A stretch of 64,000 nucleotides of DNA from Dactylis glomerata (lineage: Eukaryota > Streptophyta > Magnoliopsida > Poales > Poaceae). Of the stretch, positions 22,724 through 35,513 are shown in pieces (within the stretch, counting starts at the first letter, position 1; every line of letters starts with the position of its first letter). The stretch is from the NCBI GenBank assembly GCA_007115705.1, contig QXEO01000817.1, positions 2,276,500-2,340,499 of the forward strand, given 5' to 3'. The notes under the pieces were generated by a model. It ran no database searches. It was not told the DNA's origin and saw nothing but the letters and a program-made list of their open reading frames with translations. A program made the translations under genes and the position numbers.

Positions 22724-23505
22724 ATGGAAAACAACAACAAAATTAGAGAGCTTTATAGTATTTATATTGAGTTAGGGCATGAAGTGTTTGAAGAGAAAAT
22801 TTAAAAACCTATGGAGCTTTGTTTGCGTGCTAATAGCAATGTTATTATTATAAATTCTTTGAACACCATTATTGCTAATGCTATGGAAAAGTCTAAGCTT
22901 GGGGAAGCTAGTTTTGATGAGCATGATATTATTAGTCCCCCAAGCACGGAGGAAAAAGTTCACTTTGATGATACTATGCCTCCGATATATAATGATTACA
23001 ATGATGAGTATGATATTTTCAGTCCACCTATATTGAGGAGAAAATAAGGTATGATTACAATATGCCTCATATATTCGATGATTATGGTGATGAGATTAAC
23101 ATTGATAGCTATGTTGTTGAATTTGCTCCTACTACAATTACTAAGAATGGCTATGTTTATGTGGGAAGTATTAATTCTTTTATGCATGTGGCTCAATATA
23201 AGAATGTTTTATGTGATAGTTATATTGTTAGTTCTATTCATGATGCTACTAAAAGTTATTATGAGAGAGGGAAACATGGTTTTATGCATCTCAATAATAT
23301 TAAGTTTCCCCTCTTTATGTTGAAATTCTTGAAGTTGCACTTGTTTTGCTTTCCTATGCTTGTTGCTTTGTTCTTTCATGACTTGTTTCTTTACAAGACT
23401 CTTTTTTATAGGAAGTGGTTTAGATTTAAATTTGTTTCGTATTTTCTTTTTGATGCTCTCTTTTGTTTCAAGCTCTTTTATGGCGCTTACATGAGCATCC
23501 TTTAA
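22724..23505 (+). pseudogene. gag: E3 gag remnant, homologous to E6 gag
   Basis: The ATG at 22724 opens a frame that meets TAA after 29 codons (22805-22807), resumes in frame (SKLGEASFDEHDIISPPS), stops again at 23047 and continues in another frame from 23062. The last part (PHIFDDYGDEIN, VGSINSFMHVAQ, IHDATKSYYERGKHGFMHLN) matches the C-terminal region of the 785-codon E6 ORF. The central ~500 codons of E6, including the gag core and zinc knuckle, are missing. It is a deletion derivative and cannot make Gag. Confidence 0.85.
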
Positions 23506-23511
23506 ATCACT

Positions 23512-23561
23512 GCACCTAGCTCAAAGGCGTTAAAGAAAATCACTCTTGGGAGATAACACAA
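23512..23561 (+). promoter_or_regulatory. Conserved double hairpin downstream of gag (E3)
   Basis: CACCT-AGCTCAA-AGGCG and TTGGG-AGATAA-CACAA. Each stem carries one mismatch, making this the most decayed of six copies. Confidence 0.45.
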
Positions 23562-23804
23562 TGTTTTCCTTTCAGTACTTTTTCTTTTTGTTGAGTCTTC
23601 GAAGTTATTAGTACTGTAATGACCTCTCCTTATCATTTTTATTTCATTTTTGTGCCAAGAAGAACCTCTAATTGGAGGAAGGTAAGATTTGGGGAAGTTG
23701 CTGTCCTGAAACAAATTTCTGCGCTATACCGTAAAAATTCATGAAAATTCCCAGAACGTTATTTTGATCTGTCATTTCTTGTGCACATGACCCAGATTGT
23801 TATC

Positions 23805-25415
23805 TGATACGTCTCCAACGTATCTATAATTTTTGATGCTCTATGCTTGTTTTTACACCATTTGTCTATTGTTTCGTTACACTTAATGGCACTTTTATGC
23901 ATTTTCCGGAACTAACCTATTAACGAGTTGCCACAGTGCCAGTTTCCTGTTTTATGTTGTTTTTGTGTTTCAGAGTGATACATAGGAAATATTCTCGGAA
24001 TTGGACGAAACAAGTTCCTGAAGTCTTATTTTACCCGGAAGCTTCCAGAGATCAGAAGAAGAGTCAGAGGGGGGCCACCAGGGCCCCACACGCAGGGGCG
24101 GCGCGGCCAGGCCCCTGGCTGCGCGGGCCCCGCGTGAGGGCGCCTGGCTCCCCCTCTGACATCGCCCCTTCGCCTATAAAGACCCCCCGACGGAAAAAAC
24201 CTAAGTACCCAATCAATTTTCCAGAACACATCGCGATCCGCCGCCGCCGTCGACCCGAAGATTGGGAGGGTCCAGAAGCTCTTCCCGGCACCCTGCCGGA
24301 GAGGGGAATCGCCACCGGAGGTCTTCTTCATCGCCATGCTTGCCTCCGGAGCGATGAGTGAGTAGTCTACCTTGGACTATGGGTCCATAGCAGTAGCTAG
24401 ATGGTTGTCTTCTCCACCATGTGCTTCATGTTTAGATCTCATGAGCTGCCCTACATGATTGAGATCACCGTTATGTAATTCTACATGTTTGGTTTATTGG
24501 GATCCGATGAATATTGGTGTTTATGATTAAGTTGCTGTACTAAATATTATCTTTTGTTATCTCTATGTTGTTTATGATCTTGCATGCTCTCCGTTGTTAG
24601 TAGCTATCTTGGCCGAGTAGTTGCTAGTGACTCCAAGAGGGGGTATTTATGCTCGATAGTGGGTTCATGCCTCTATTTCACCTGGGGGAGTGACAGAAAC
24701 CTCTAAGGTGGTAGGTGTGCTGTTGCTACTAGGGAGAAAACAACATTCATATGCTCAAGGGCATATGCTTTGTTTACATTACACACTTTGCTTAATGCAA
24801 TTATCTGTTGTTCGCAACTTAATACTACTGGGGTGTTCGGATTGATATCCCCGGGAGTGGATTATTAGTCATAGATGCAGTTGGATGGCGGTCTATGTAT
24901 TTTGTTGTAATGCCCAAAGTAAATCTCATAGTGATCTTCTTGACATATCACGTTTATCTTTATTCTATCAATTGCCCAACTGTAATTTGTTTACCCAGCA
25001 TGTGTTATTTATCTTATGGAGAGACACCACTAGTGAACTGTGGACCCCGATCCTATTTACATCATATTGCTATCACCTGTTTACTTTACTCGCACTATTT
25101 ACTTTACTCGTACTGTTTACTTTACTCGCATACTATATTGTTTTCCACTCGATACGCTCATAACCTTTGTTTCAAGCAAGCCGGTGAGATTGACAACCTC
25201 ATCGTAAGTTGGGGACAAAGTATTTGTTTGTGTGTGTGCAGGTTCCGCATCACCTTCAGTCGTTTGTCTCTCCTCTCCTGATCGATATTAAACCTTGGTT
25301 TCTTAATTGAGGGAAAACTAGCTGCTATACTCATCATACCTTCCTCTTGGGGTTCCCAACGGGCTGGTTATTCACCACGCACAAGGACAATCTGCTCCCA
25401 CATCAACCGGTAGCA
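23805..25415 (+). repeat. E2 5' LTR
   Basis: 1,611 bp, TGATACGTCTCC ... CAACCGGTAGCA. TATA box TATAAAG at 24175-24181. The last ~170 bp differ from the other 1.6-kb LTRs, lacking the segment with the AGCTGTCGC motif. Confidence 0.95.
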
Positions 25416-25425
25416 GCTTCTTTTC

Positions 25426-25443
25426 TGGCGCCGTTGCCGGGGA
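25426..25443 (+). other. E2 primer binding site (tRNA-Asp)
   Basis: TGGCGCCGTTGCCGGGGA, exact, ten bases after the LTR. Confidence 0.92.
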
Positions 25444-25614
25444 GGAAGAGAAGACTTCTGCGAGGGGAGTTTTTCGCGCACACATCCTTTACTTTGTTTT
25501 ATTGGTTTGCTTTACTTTATTTATTTTACCTGCATTGCTTTTATCAAAAACCCAAAAAAAAAAATTAGAATCCTTGGTAGTTGTTTTTACTTATCTGCTT
25601 TTAGTTTTGTTAAA

Positions 25615-26238
25615 ATGAGTAATCCTGAAGTAGAAGTTCGTAGTTTTAAGCAACAAGGGGGAGAAAGTTTAAAAGTTGCTTGGTATAGTATTAACAATGC
25701 TCATCATAGGTGTACCAAAAAGCACTCTACCACGATCCTCCTTAGAAATTTTTATGTTGGTATATCCAGTTGGAATAGGTATGTTCTTGATACTCTTACA
25801 GGAGGTAATTTTCTAGGTACTCCCGCTGGAGAAGCATGCACTATAATTGAAAGTTTAGTGGGAATACCACCTATTCATGTTGCTAAAACTGAGACCACCC
25901 TGGAGGAGCTGGTAGAAAAGCTCAGCTCTTTAGAGAAAAGTTTGCCAAGTATCCTAGAAAATGCTAGCCGCGTTAGTGAATTAATAGAAAACATGGGTAA
26001 GAGAATTACCATTTTAGAGGCTAGCACTACTCATGACAATCAAAACTTAAGGATTGGTAAACTAGAGGAGTCTATGGAAACTCTTAGCTTAATCTTCTCT
26101 TCTCTTAAATTTAAGAAAGAGAAAGTGTTTGTTGGAAAAGAGCAAAAATTTATGTATGTTCCCAAGGTTTCTGCGCTTAAATCTCAACATGTTCTTAAAA
26201 TTGGTAAGACTCTTAGTTCCACTAAGAGTGACTTGTAG
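25615..26238 (+). CDS. gag: E2 gag-like ORF, MSNPEVEVR type
   Basis: The chosen ATG (25615) gives MSNPEVEVRSFKQQGGESLK, the same start as EA; the frame is open further upstream, but that part is 5' leader. The 207-codon frame runs through LLRNFYVGISSWNRYVLDTL and GGNFLGTPAGEA into a predicted coiled coil (VEKLSSLEKSLPSILENASR; RIGKLEESMETLSLIFSSLK). It ends at TAG (26236) where EA has CAG; homologous coding continues for ~25 codons (VESSSGTFKEPTEV) to TGA. The ORF is thus slightly truncated. It is a presumed structural protein of a non-autonomous element. Confidence 0.8.
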   Translation: MSNPEVEVRSFKQQGGESLKVAWYSINNAHHRCTKKHSTTILLRNFYVGISSWNRYVLDTLTGGNFLGTPAGEACTIIESLVGIPPIHVAKTETTLEELVEKLSSLEKSLPSILENASRVSELIENMGKRITILEASTTHDNQNLRIGKLEESMETLSLIFSSLKFKKEKVFVGKEQKFMYVPKVSALKSQHVLKIGKTLSSTKSDL

Positions 26239-26323
26239 GTTGAATCATCTTCGGGAACCTTCAAAGAGCCTACTGAGGTAACTAGCACTTCATCACTTGA
26301 TATTACTTGATTCGCAATTTTCT

Positions 26324-26373
26324 GCGCCTAGCTCAAAGGCGTTAAAGAAAAGCACTCTTGGGAGATAACCCAA
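26324..26373 (+). promoter_or_regulatory. Conserved double hairpin downstream of gag (E2)
   Basis: Unmutated form: CGCCT-AGCTCAA-AGGCG, 16-nt purine-rich linker (TTAAAGAAAAGCACTC), TTGGG-AGATAA-CCCAA. It follows the ancestral gag stop by 13 nt. Confidence 0.6.
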
Positions 26374-26968
26374 TGTTTTCTTTTCAGTACTTTTTATTTT
26401 ATTTGAGTCTTGGAAGTCATTACTACTGTAATGACCGCTCCTTATCTTGTTTATTTCGTTTTTGTGCCAAGAGAAGCCTCTAATTTGAGTGAGGTAAAGA
26501 TTTGGGGATGTTGCTGTCCTGAAACTGTTTTCGGTGCTGCACCGTAAAAATTCGTGAAAATTCTCTGTATATCTTTTGGACCTGAAATTTCTTGTGCATA
26601 TGCCCCAGGTTATATCCAAACTTTTGTTAGTTGAACACTTTTTGATTTGAGCAACAGAAAATCCCTCAAAAATTCGACCTTTGTCAGCTGTTCAGTTTTG
26701 ACAGATTTCTGCCAATATTTGTGTTTGCCACTTTATCGCTTTCTTTTGAGTTCTTTTGATCACGGAACTTTTGGGGAGGTTGATATAGTAGTATTTGCTA
26801 TATATGTGGTGGTTTTGAGTTGAAACCTGAAGCAAATAGAGGTTGATTATATGTTATGCTTACACTAATGTTGCTAATAGAATTGTGTTTAGTTTTGTAT
26901 GAAGGAAGTTTTCAAGTGTAGGGATTGGAGAATGATGAGATGAGTTGAAGAATGGACAAAAGCTCAAG

Positions 26969-27049
26969 CTTGGGGATGCCCATGCATCACCCCAAGAAAT
27001 ATCCAAGAAGTACAAGCGTCAAAGCTTGGGGATGCCCCCGAGGCACCCC
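26969..27049 (+). promoter_or_regulatory. Internal polypurine-like hairpin pair of E2
   Basis: CTTGGGGATG...CATCACCCCAAG (26969-26996) and GGGGATGCC-CCCGA-GGCACCCC (27028-27049), as in E1. Both hold the AAGCTTGGGGATGC motif. Confidence 0.55.
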
Positions 27050-29229
27050 TTCTTCATCGGCAAAAATCAGGTCACCTTTCAAAACACTATATTTTTATTG
27101 CTTCATGCACTATGTGTTTTTCTTGGAGCGTCAGTTGTTTTAGTTTTCTTAGTTGGTTTAGTTTGTTTGTTTGCTGCAATAAATGGTTGGACCTCAACAA
27201 ATTTCTTCTAGAGGAGATGTACTCGTTTTCATTTGCCAAGAACGCTTTAGTTTTCACTCTTATTAAAAATCGAGCGTTCTTCTTTTTCTGCTACTGCTTT
27301 TGGTTTTCGTTTTCGCCTTGATATGCATTCATACCTTGTCATATCTTTTCATCAAGGTGTATTTTTTCCTCTGATCTTTATTGGTTTTCATCAAAAGAGG
27401 TGTTTATAAAAATTTCAAATGGTGTTGGAAAAGAGAAAAAGCTTTGTGCAAAATAGTGGTACAAGAAGGAGCTTGTGTAGACTGCGGCTTAGGCTTTTTC
27501 ATGTCATGATTGATGTCTTTTTGATAGTATGCTTAGTGGTTTTGCTGTAGCATGACTTGTCTCAAATAACTGAGATTGCTTAATGAGCCTTTGAAAAAAT
27601 CATGCGTTGTTTTTATTGTATGGAAGCATTATTTTGGTTTTCTCCTTGATGCTTTATTTGGGTTGACTTGGCGCATGCTCACACATGTTAGACTCTTACA
27701 AAGTCGCCAATAGCCTTCATGATCATTTAGCTTTTGACTTTTGATGCCATCTTATGCTTCTTTTAATGTTGCTTTGTCGCTTTGCATGATTATGGCCATT
27801 ATTGCTCTCTTAGTTGGTCGCTCCCAGTCTTTTGCTAGCCCTCGCCTTGTACTGAGTATGAGCTCTACTCGTGCATCCAACTCCTAAAAGCCAAGTTTTC
27901 CAAAGTGTCCACCATACATACCTACTAGCAATTTGCTATTCCAAGTAAATTTGACTTGCTTTTATTTTCTCTTCAAATTAAACTCTTACCAGTGTTATGC
28001 GAAATTCGGTCAGTAAAGCTCTCACGAACCGGAAGGCACACTTTACTTTTTCCTGTTCTTAAAAATTTGACATTGTGGTCTCTTATGTTGAGTTGTTATG
28101 CTTGCAAGTTGTAAGTTGGATTCTAGCCCATCCATGCTGTCATGGGGCAAGCTTTCAACATTGCACTTCTTATTTGAGTTGATATCGTGATCTTTTGTCT
28201 ATGGATGCCCGCGGTGTGAAATGAATTGGGAATCTTGTGGGGATCATGGAGTTTGTATATGTGTTAGGGAAACGCCGGGCCGCCAATCTAAGCCATGCAT
28301 AATTCATGGTGGAAATTTGCAGCATACCCATGGTGAACATTCGACGATGCATCTCACAATAAAAAGCTAAACAAAAGGCAAATAAAAGAGATGTCGAGGT
28401 GTTCATTGTCTGCTTGTCCTGTCATTTTGGTGTGGGCTTGTTCCATGTCATCGGGCACGGAGGTACCCCATTGGCGGTTCTCAATGATATGCATATACTT
28501 ACAATGACAAGAGCCTTGCTTGGGACTCTAAGTAAAGTAGCATGAGGTTTGGGTACTCGTATTCACGGGGCACGAGGTCTTCAACTTATGATTTGTCAAG
28601 CATATGCATCATAATTGTTCTCGCATTAACTTTAACCATTCAAGATGCTTATGATGGGGGCAATGAGAGCTCAAAGCCGGTAAGTACCATAATTTTTGAA
28701 GGTTATAAAACTTGCAATCACTGCTTCCCTCTGCGAAGGGCCTTTCTTTTCCTTTTATCTTGAGTCACCACCTTCTTTCTTTATGCACCATTAAGAGAGC
28801 ATAGTTGTCATTCTTAGTGTGATATGCATTGTCCCAAAGTTCATTGATTGATTCATATTGTTGGTTTCACTTGTTCTTAAATTATTTGTATCTAGTCGCC
28901 CTCTTAAACTTGAAGGTGTCCTATGCATTTATGTTTTGCTCTCTTTGAAGGACAAGCTGAAAACCATTTGTATGTTTTTCCTTATGATTTGAACACACGT
29001 TTGACTTTCATTGTTTCATTTTCATGATCTTTTGTTTGTGTTCATTTGCATGTTTAAAACATGGTTGCTAAGTTCTTATTATCATGATTATATCTTCATG
29101 CCGATGTTTTAAGTTCTTATGATCCCAGCTCACAAATGCTTACATATATGATCAAGATTGTGTAGGTGCATGTCACCTCAAAAATTATTCTTTTGTTATC
29201 ACTTACCTACTCGAGGACGAGCATGAGTT

Positions 29230-29244
29230 AAGCTTGGGGATGCT
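29230..29244 (+). other. E2 polypurine tract
   Basis: AAGCTTGGGGATGCT directly before the 3' LTR. Confidence 0.75.
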
Positions 29245-30854
29245 TGATACGTCTCCAACGTATCTATAATTTTTGATGCTCCATGCTTGTTTTTACACCA
29301 TTTGTCTATTGTTTCGTTACACTTAGTGGCACTTTTATGCATTTTCCGGAACTAACCTATTAACGAGTTGCCATAGTGCCAGTTTCCTGTTTTCTGCTGT
29401 TTTTGTGTTTCAGAGTGATACACAGGAAATATTCTCGAAATTGGACAAAACAAGTTCCTGAAGTCTTATTTTACCCGGAAGCTTCCAGAGATCCGAAAAA
29501 GAGTCGGAGGGGGGCCACCAGGGCCCCACACGCAGAGGCGGCGCGGCCAGGCCCCTGGCCGCGCGGGCCCCGCATGAGGGCGCCTGGCTCCCCCTCTGAC
29601 ATCGCCCCTTCGCCTATAAAGACCCCCCGACGGAAAAAACCTAAGTACCCGATCAATTTTCCAGAACACATCGTGATCAGCCGCCGCCGTCGACCCAAAG
29701 ATCGGGAGGGTCCAGAAGCTCTTCCCGGCACCCTACCGGAGAGGGGAATCGCCACCGGAGGTCTTCTTCATCGCCATGCTTGCCTTCGAAGCGATGAGTG
29801 AGTAGTCTACCTTGGACTATGGGTCCATAGTAGTAGCTAGATGGTTGTCTTCTCCACCATGTGCTTCATGTTTAGATCTCATGAGCTGCCCTACACGATT
29901 GAGATCACCGTTATGTAATTCTACATGTTTGGTTTGTTGGGATCCGATGAATATTGGTGTTTATGATTAAGTTGCTGTACTAAATATTATCTTTTGTTAT
30001 CTCTATGTTGTTTATGATCTTGCATGCTCTCCGTTGTTAGTAGCTATCTTGGCCGAGTAGTTGCTAGTGACTCCAAGAGGGGTATTTATGCTCGATAGTG
30101 GGTTCATGCCTCTATTTCACCTGGGGGAGTGACAGAAACCTCTAAGGTGGTAGATGTGCTGTTGCTACTAGGGAGAAAACAACATTCATATGCTCAAGGG
30201 CATATGCTTTGTTTACATTACACACTTTGCTTAATGCAATTATCTGTTGTTCGCAACTTAATACTACTGGGGTGTTCGGATTGATATCCCCAGGAGTGGA
30301 TTATTAGTCATAGATGCAGTTGGATGGCGGTCTATGTATTTTGTTGTAATGCCCAAAGTAAATCTCATAGTGATCTTCTTGACATATCACGTTTATCTTT
30401 ATTCTATCAATTGCCCAACTGTAATTTGTTTACCCAGCATGTGTTATTTATCTTATGGAGAGACACCACTAGTGAACTGTGGACCCCGGTCCTATTTACA
30501 TCATATTGCTATCACCTGTTTACTTTACTCGCACTGTTTACTTTACTCGTACTGTTTACTTTACTCGCATACTATATTGTTTTCCACTCGATACGCTCAT
30601 AACCTTTGTTTCAAGCAAACCGGTGAGACTGACAACCTCATCGTAAGTTGGGAATAAAGTATTTGTTTGTGTGTGTGCAGGTTCCGCATCACCTTCAGTC
30701 GTTTGTCTCTCCTCTCCTGATCGATATTAAACCTTGGTTTCTTAACTGAGGGAAAACTAGCTGCTATACTCATCATACCTTCCTCTTGGGGTTCCCAACG
30801 GGCTGGGTATTCACCACGCACAAGGACAATCTGCTCCCACATCAACCGGTAGCA
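29245..30854 (+). repeat. E2 3' LTR
   Basis: 1,610 bp, near-identical to the E2 5' LTR. TATA box at 29615-29621. Followed by target duplication TTATC. Confidence 0.95.
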
Positions 30855-31210
30855 TTATCTAACTTTCATTAGTTTTGCACTTTTAGATTTGAGCAACAGA
30901 ATATTTTCAAAAAAAATTGATCTTTGCCAGCTGTTCTATTTTGACAGATTTCTGCCACTATTTGCATTTGCCTCGTGATCTCTTTCTTTTTGAGTTATTT
31001 TGATCACGGAACTTTTTGAGGAAGTTTCTACAGTAGCTTATGTGTTAATATGTGTTTTACTTGAGTTGAAGCTGAACCAAGTGTGGATTTACTATCTTGC
31101 ATAAACTAATGTTGCTAATAAGAATTGTGTGAAGTTTTGTATGAAGGAAGTTTTCAAGTGTAGGGAAAGGAGAATGATGAGATGAGATGAAGTATGGACA
31201 AAAGCTCAAG

Positions 31211-31289
31211 CTTGGGGATGCCCATGTCACCCCAAGAAATATCCAAGAAGTACAAGCGTCAAAGCTTGGCGATGCCCCCATGGCACCCC
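31211..31289 (+). promoter_or_regulatory. Internal polypurine-like hairpin pair of E3
   Basis: First hairpin intact (CTTGGGG at 31211, CCCCAAG at 31230-31236). The second is weakened by GGGG to GGCG. Confidence 0.45.
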
Positions 31290-32791
31290 TTCTTCATCAA
31301 CAAAAATATCAAGTCATCTTTCAAGACACTATGTTTTTATTGCTTCATATGCTATGTGTTTTCCTTGGAGCGTCTTTATTTTTGCTTTCAGTTTTCTTTT
31401 GTTTTGTTTGCTGCAATAAATGGTTGGACCCCAACATGTTTCTTTTGGAGAAGACACACTCCGTTTTCATTGCCTAGAACACTCTAGTTTTCACTCTTAT
31501 CGTTCAACGATTGTTCTCTTTTTCTAGTACCGCGTTTAGCTTTTATTTTTCGCCTTTGTTTTTGTCCAGAACTTGTTAGTTATTTGTAGCTAGGTGTGTT
31601 TAGACCTCTTGTCTTTGTTGGTTTTCATCTTTGGTAGTTGTTTCAAAAAGGTTGATTGGTGTTGCAAAAGAGTAAACCGTTTTATGCTTATAGTGATGCA
31701 AAAAGGGAGCTTGTTAAGACTGTTGCTTAGACTTTATCATGTCATGCTTGATATTATTTCGATTATATACTTAGTAGTTGTTGTTGTAGCATGACTTGTC
31801 TCAAATAACTGAGAGTGCTTAATGTGCCTTTAAAAGAATCATGTGTTGTTTTTATCTTATAGAAGCATATTTTTGTGGTATTCTCCTTTGATGCTTTATT
31901 TGGGTTGACTTGGCACATGTTTACACCATGTTTGACTTTGACCAGTTGCCTCAAGCCTCTATGATCATTTGGTTTTTGACTTGTGATGCCACTTTATGCT
32001 TTGGTTAATAATGTTTTGTCGCTATGCATGATTATGGCCATTATTGCTCTCTTAGTTGGTCGCTCTCAGTCTTTTGCTAGCCTTCACCTGTACTGAGAGG
32101 GAATACTTCTTGTGCATCCAACTCCCAACAACCAAAGTTTTTCCAAACAGTCCACTACAAACTCCTATGCATGGTATTTAAAGCCATTCCAAGTAAATTT
32201 TCATGTGCTACCTTTTCAAAAAGCTTCAAAAACTTCTCATTTTGTGACACTATTTTCAGCTCATGAGGACGTAGTGGTCGGATTTGCTATCTTCCATATT
32301 GTAACCTCTTAATAAAAATAAAAAGAAAAGAAAAAAAGGCACTCCTCCATGGTATGTGAAAGTTGGTGGGCACCCGAAGGATTCGGTTAGCCATGGTTTG
32401 TGAAAACAAAAGTGGGGAGGAGTGCTAAATTTTATAAAAGAGCATGTACATGCCAAATTCTCTCAACTTGTTTAGTATGGAAGATAGCAAGAACCCCATT
32501 GCCAGTTGTTGACAAGAACAACCACCTATCAAAACAATTTTTATCTCTGTTTTACAAATAAAAAGCTCTAGCACATGTTAAATCCCTGCTTCCCTCTGCG
32601 AAGGGCCTTTCTTTTACTTTTATGTTGAGTCTTCATCTTGTACCTTTAGGCACCGATTAAGAGAGCATAATTGTCATTCTGAGTATAATGTGCATGGTCC
32701 CAAAATTTATTATTGATTGATTCATAATTATGGTATTGCTTGTTCTCAAATTATTTGTATCTAGTCACCCTCTTGAACTTGAAGGTGTCCT

Positions 32792-34424
32792 TGATATGTC
32801 TCAAACGTATCTATAATTTTTGATACTCCATGATTGTTTATACACCATTTGCTTTGTGTTTTGTTACATTTCATGGCGTTTTATGCATTTTCTAAAACTA
32901 ACCTATTAACGAGATGCCACAGTGCCAGTTCCCTATTTTCTGCTGTTTTTGTGTTTCAGAAAAGCTACACATGAAATATTCTCGGAATTGGATGAAAAAA
33001 AGGCAAACTTGCTATTTTTTCTGAAGCGTCACGAAGTCCGAAGATGAGACGAAGGGGGGCCAGAGGCCAGGCTCACCCTAGGGCGGCGCGGCCCGGCCCT
33101 TGGCTGCGCCACCAGGGGGTGAGACCACATGGTCCACCTTCTTACGTCGCCCTTCCGCCTATATATTCCCCTCGATGGGAAAAACCTAAAGACCCGATCA
33201 ATTTTCCTTGAAACATACTGCAAGCCGCCACCGTCGTCGATGCGAGATCGGGAGGGTCCAGAAGCTCTTCCCGCCCCCCTGTCGGAGAGGGGAATCACCG
33301 CCGGAGGCCTTCTTCACCACCATGGTGGCCTCTGAAGTGATGTGTGAGTAGTCTACCTTGGACTACGGGTCCATAGCAGTAGCTAGATGGTCGTCTCCTC
33401 CACCATGTGCTTCATGTTTAGATCTTGTGAGCTGCCTATCATGATCAAGATCATCTTTGTGTAATTCTACATGTTGTGTTTGTTGAGATCCGATAAGTAT
33501 TGGTACTATGTCAAGTTGATGTGCTAAATTATTATCTTTATGTTATCTCTATGTTATTTATGATCTTGCATGCTCTCCGTTGCTAGTAGATATCTTGGCC
33601 GAGTAGATGCTAGTGACTCCAAGAGGGACTATTTATGCTCGATAGTTGGGTTCATGCCTCTAGTAATCTGGGGGAGTGACAGAAACCTCTAAGGTTGTAG
33701 ATGTGTTATTGCCACTAGGGAGAAAACAACATTCTTGTGTCCAAGGACATTTGCTTTGTTTACTTTACGCACTTTGCTTAATGCAGTTATCCGTTGTTCG
33801 CAACTTAATACCCGATGGTTGCTCGGACGACATCCAGAGGGTGGATTATTAGTTATAGATGCAGTTGGATTACGGTCTATATATTTTGTCGTAATTCCCA
33901 GAGTGAATCTCATAGTGATCCTCATGATATAGTACGCTATCTTTATTCTATCAATTGCCCAACTGTAATTTTTTTACCCAGCATGTTATTATTTATCTTA
34001 TGGAGAGACACCACTAGTGAACTATGGACCCCGGTCCTATTTCCTTTACATTGCTATTACTATTTACTATTTAATTATTTATTTACATTCTTGCATACTA
34101 TTACCTTTTACCACTCGATACGCTTAATCCTTTGTTTACAACAAACCGGTGAGATTGACAACCTCATCGTAAGTTGGGGCAAAGTTCTTGGTTGTGTTGT
34201 GTGTAGGTTCCATGTTGCTGCTGGTGAAAAGCTACACGCCAACAAGCAGTTGTCTGGCGCCCTTGTCCAGAGTGTCGCAAAGCTAGCGAGCATCAACCTT
34301 CTGAAGTTTGGCTTTCTCCTACTGGTTCGATTAAACCTTGGTTTCACAACTGAGGGAAACTTGCTGCTGTGCTCCTCATACCTTCCTCTTGGGGTTCCCA
34401 ACTGGTGCTTAACTCGCACTATCA
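32792..34424 (+). repeat. E4 5' LTR
   Basis: 1,633 bp, TGATATGTCTCAAACG ... CGCACTATCA. TATA box TATATATT at 33160-33167. Confidence 0.93.
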
Positions 34425-34433
34425 AGCATTTTC

Positions 34434-34451
34434 TAGCGCCGTTGCCAGAGA
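34434..34451 (+). other. E4 primer binding site, degraded
   Basis: TAGCGCCGTTGCCAGAGA; three G-to-A changes from the tRNA-Asp complement, acquired after insertion. Confidence 0.8.
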
Positions 34452-34611
34452 GAAAGAAGATTTCTGCAAGGGGAGTCTCTCACGCTCAATCTTTTACTTT
34501 GTTATTTGTTTTGCTTTTCTTTTTTTTTTGCTTGCATTGTTTTATCAAAAATACAAAAAAATTTATTTCCTTTGATAGTTTGCATTCCGTTACTTTTACC
34601 TTTAGTTCATT

Positions 34612-35146
34612 ATGTTGTTCCCTAAGTATGCTTTGGAGGACCTCTCAGTAGGTAGTGGTTCTATCATTGGGAAAGGTAACATCGAGGAGTTCTTTAATCA
34701 TGTTAGTATGCATAAAGATGTTGAGGATAGATCTTTAGCTGAGCTTGCTCCTAGATATGAAGTTGCTGCTGCTTATTTAGTTCACATGTTGGAGGCTAGG
34801 TTTGTTAACCTTAATCCTTTTATGCAACAAATGTTTATTAAGCTTCATGATATCGAAGACTCCAAAAAGAAAGATTTTATTTTGGAGACTTTGCGTAGCA
34901 AATTTAGAGATGTTGTTATGGAAGCTAGGAAAGTTTTTGAGCGTTTTTGAGCATTTTAATATGCTTGGCTCATGTGTAGAGGTTGTTGGTACAAACAATG
35001 AAGAAATCAAAGTACCAATACCTTGCAAACTCTTAGGATTGCATGAATCTTTGGAAAAGAATTTTGATTGGATTTGTCCTGAAAACCCTTTTGATGAAAG
35101 GAGTGAACCAAAGAGTGTTCACAAGGGATCTTCAAAACTCATTTGA
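34612..35146 (+). pseudogene. gag: E4 gag-like ORF, MLFPKY type, frameshifted
   Basis: Starts MLFPKYALEDLSVGSGSIIG and matches E1 throughout. After VFERF (34950) an apparent tandem duplication (GAGCGTTTTTGAGCATTTT) introduces a stop and frame change. The homologous C-terminal half (PIPCKLLGLHESLEKNFDW) continues in another frame to 35146. E1 shows the unbroken version. Confidence 0.8.
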
Positions 35147-35229
35147 ATGCAATTCAATTTATTGTTGAAAGGAGTTCTGCAATTGATCTTAATGCTTCAT
35201 CGCTTGATAATACTTGATTTCCACTTTCT

Positions 35230-35279
35230 ATGCCTAGCTCAAAGGCGTTAAAGAAAAGCACTCTTGGGAGATAACCCAT
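35230..35279 (+). promoter_or_regulatory. Conserved double hairpin downstream of gag (E4)
   Basis: TGCCT-AGCTCAA-AGGCG (first pair U-G) and TTGGG-AGATAA-CCCAT (outermost pair lost). Confidence 0.5.
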
Positions 35280-35513
35280 TATTTTCTTTTCAGTACTTTT
35301 TCTTTTATTTGAGTCTTGAAAGTTATTACTACTGTAATGAACGCTCCTTATCATTTTTATTTCGTTGTTGTGCCAAGAAGAACCTCTAATTTGAGGGAGG
35401 TAAGATTTGGGGAAGTTGTTGTCCTGAAACAGATTTCGGTGCTACACCGTAAAAATTCGTGAAAATTATCAGAATATCTTTTTGATCTGCGATTTCTTTT
35501 GCATATGCCCCAG

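Larger units (their letters stand above)
23805..30854 (+). mobile_element. Element E2: complete non-autonomous Sabrina-like retrotransposon
   Basis: A 7,050-bp element with LTRs 23805-25415 and 29245-30854 and perfect target duplications TTATC (23800-23804, 30855-30859). It is inserted in the 3' internal region of E3. The LTRs are visibly closer to each other than those of E1 or E4, consistent with being one of the youngest insertions here. It carries one gag-like ORF of the EA type and both hairpin modules, and no pol. Confidence 0.95.

Noticed and set aside
21146..30854. E3 5' LTR and E2 LTRs as one tandem LTR array
   Set aside because: The LTR types differ in length and sequence after ~400 bp, and target duplications assign each to its own element.
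33815..34651. 278-codon plus-strand frame
   Set aside because: It runs through the E4 LTR, primer site and leader. Equivalent frames in the other LTRs are broken at different points, so it is a by-product of LTR sequence.
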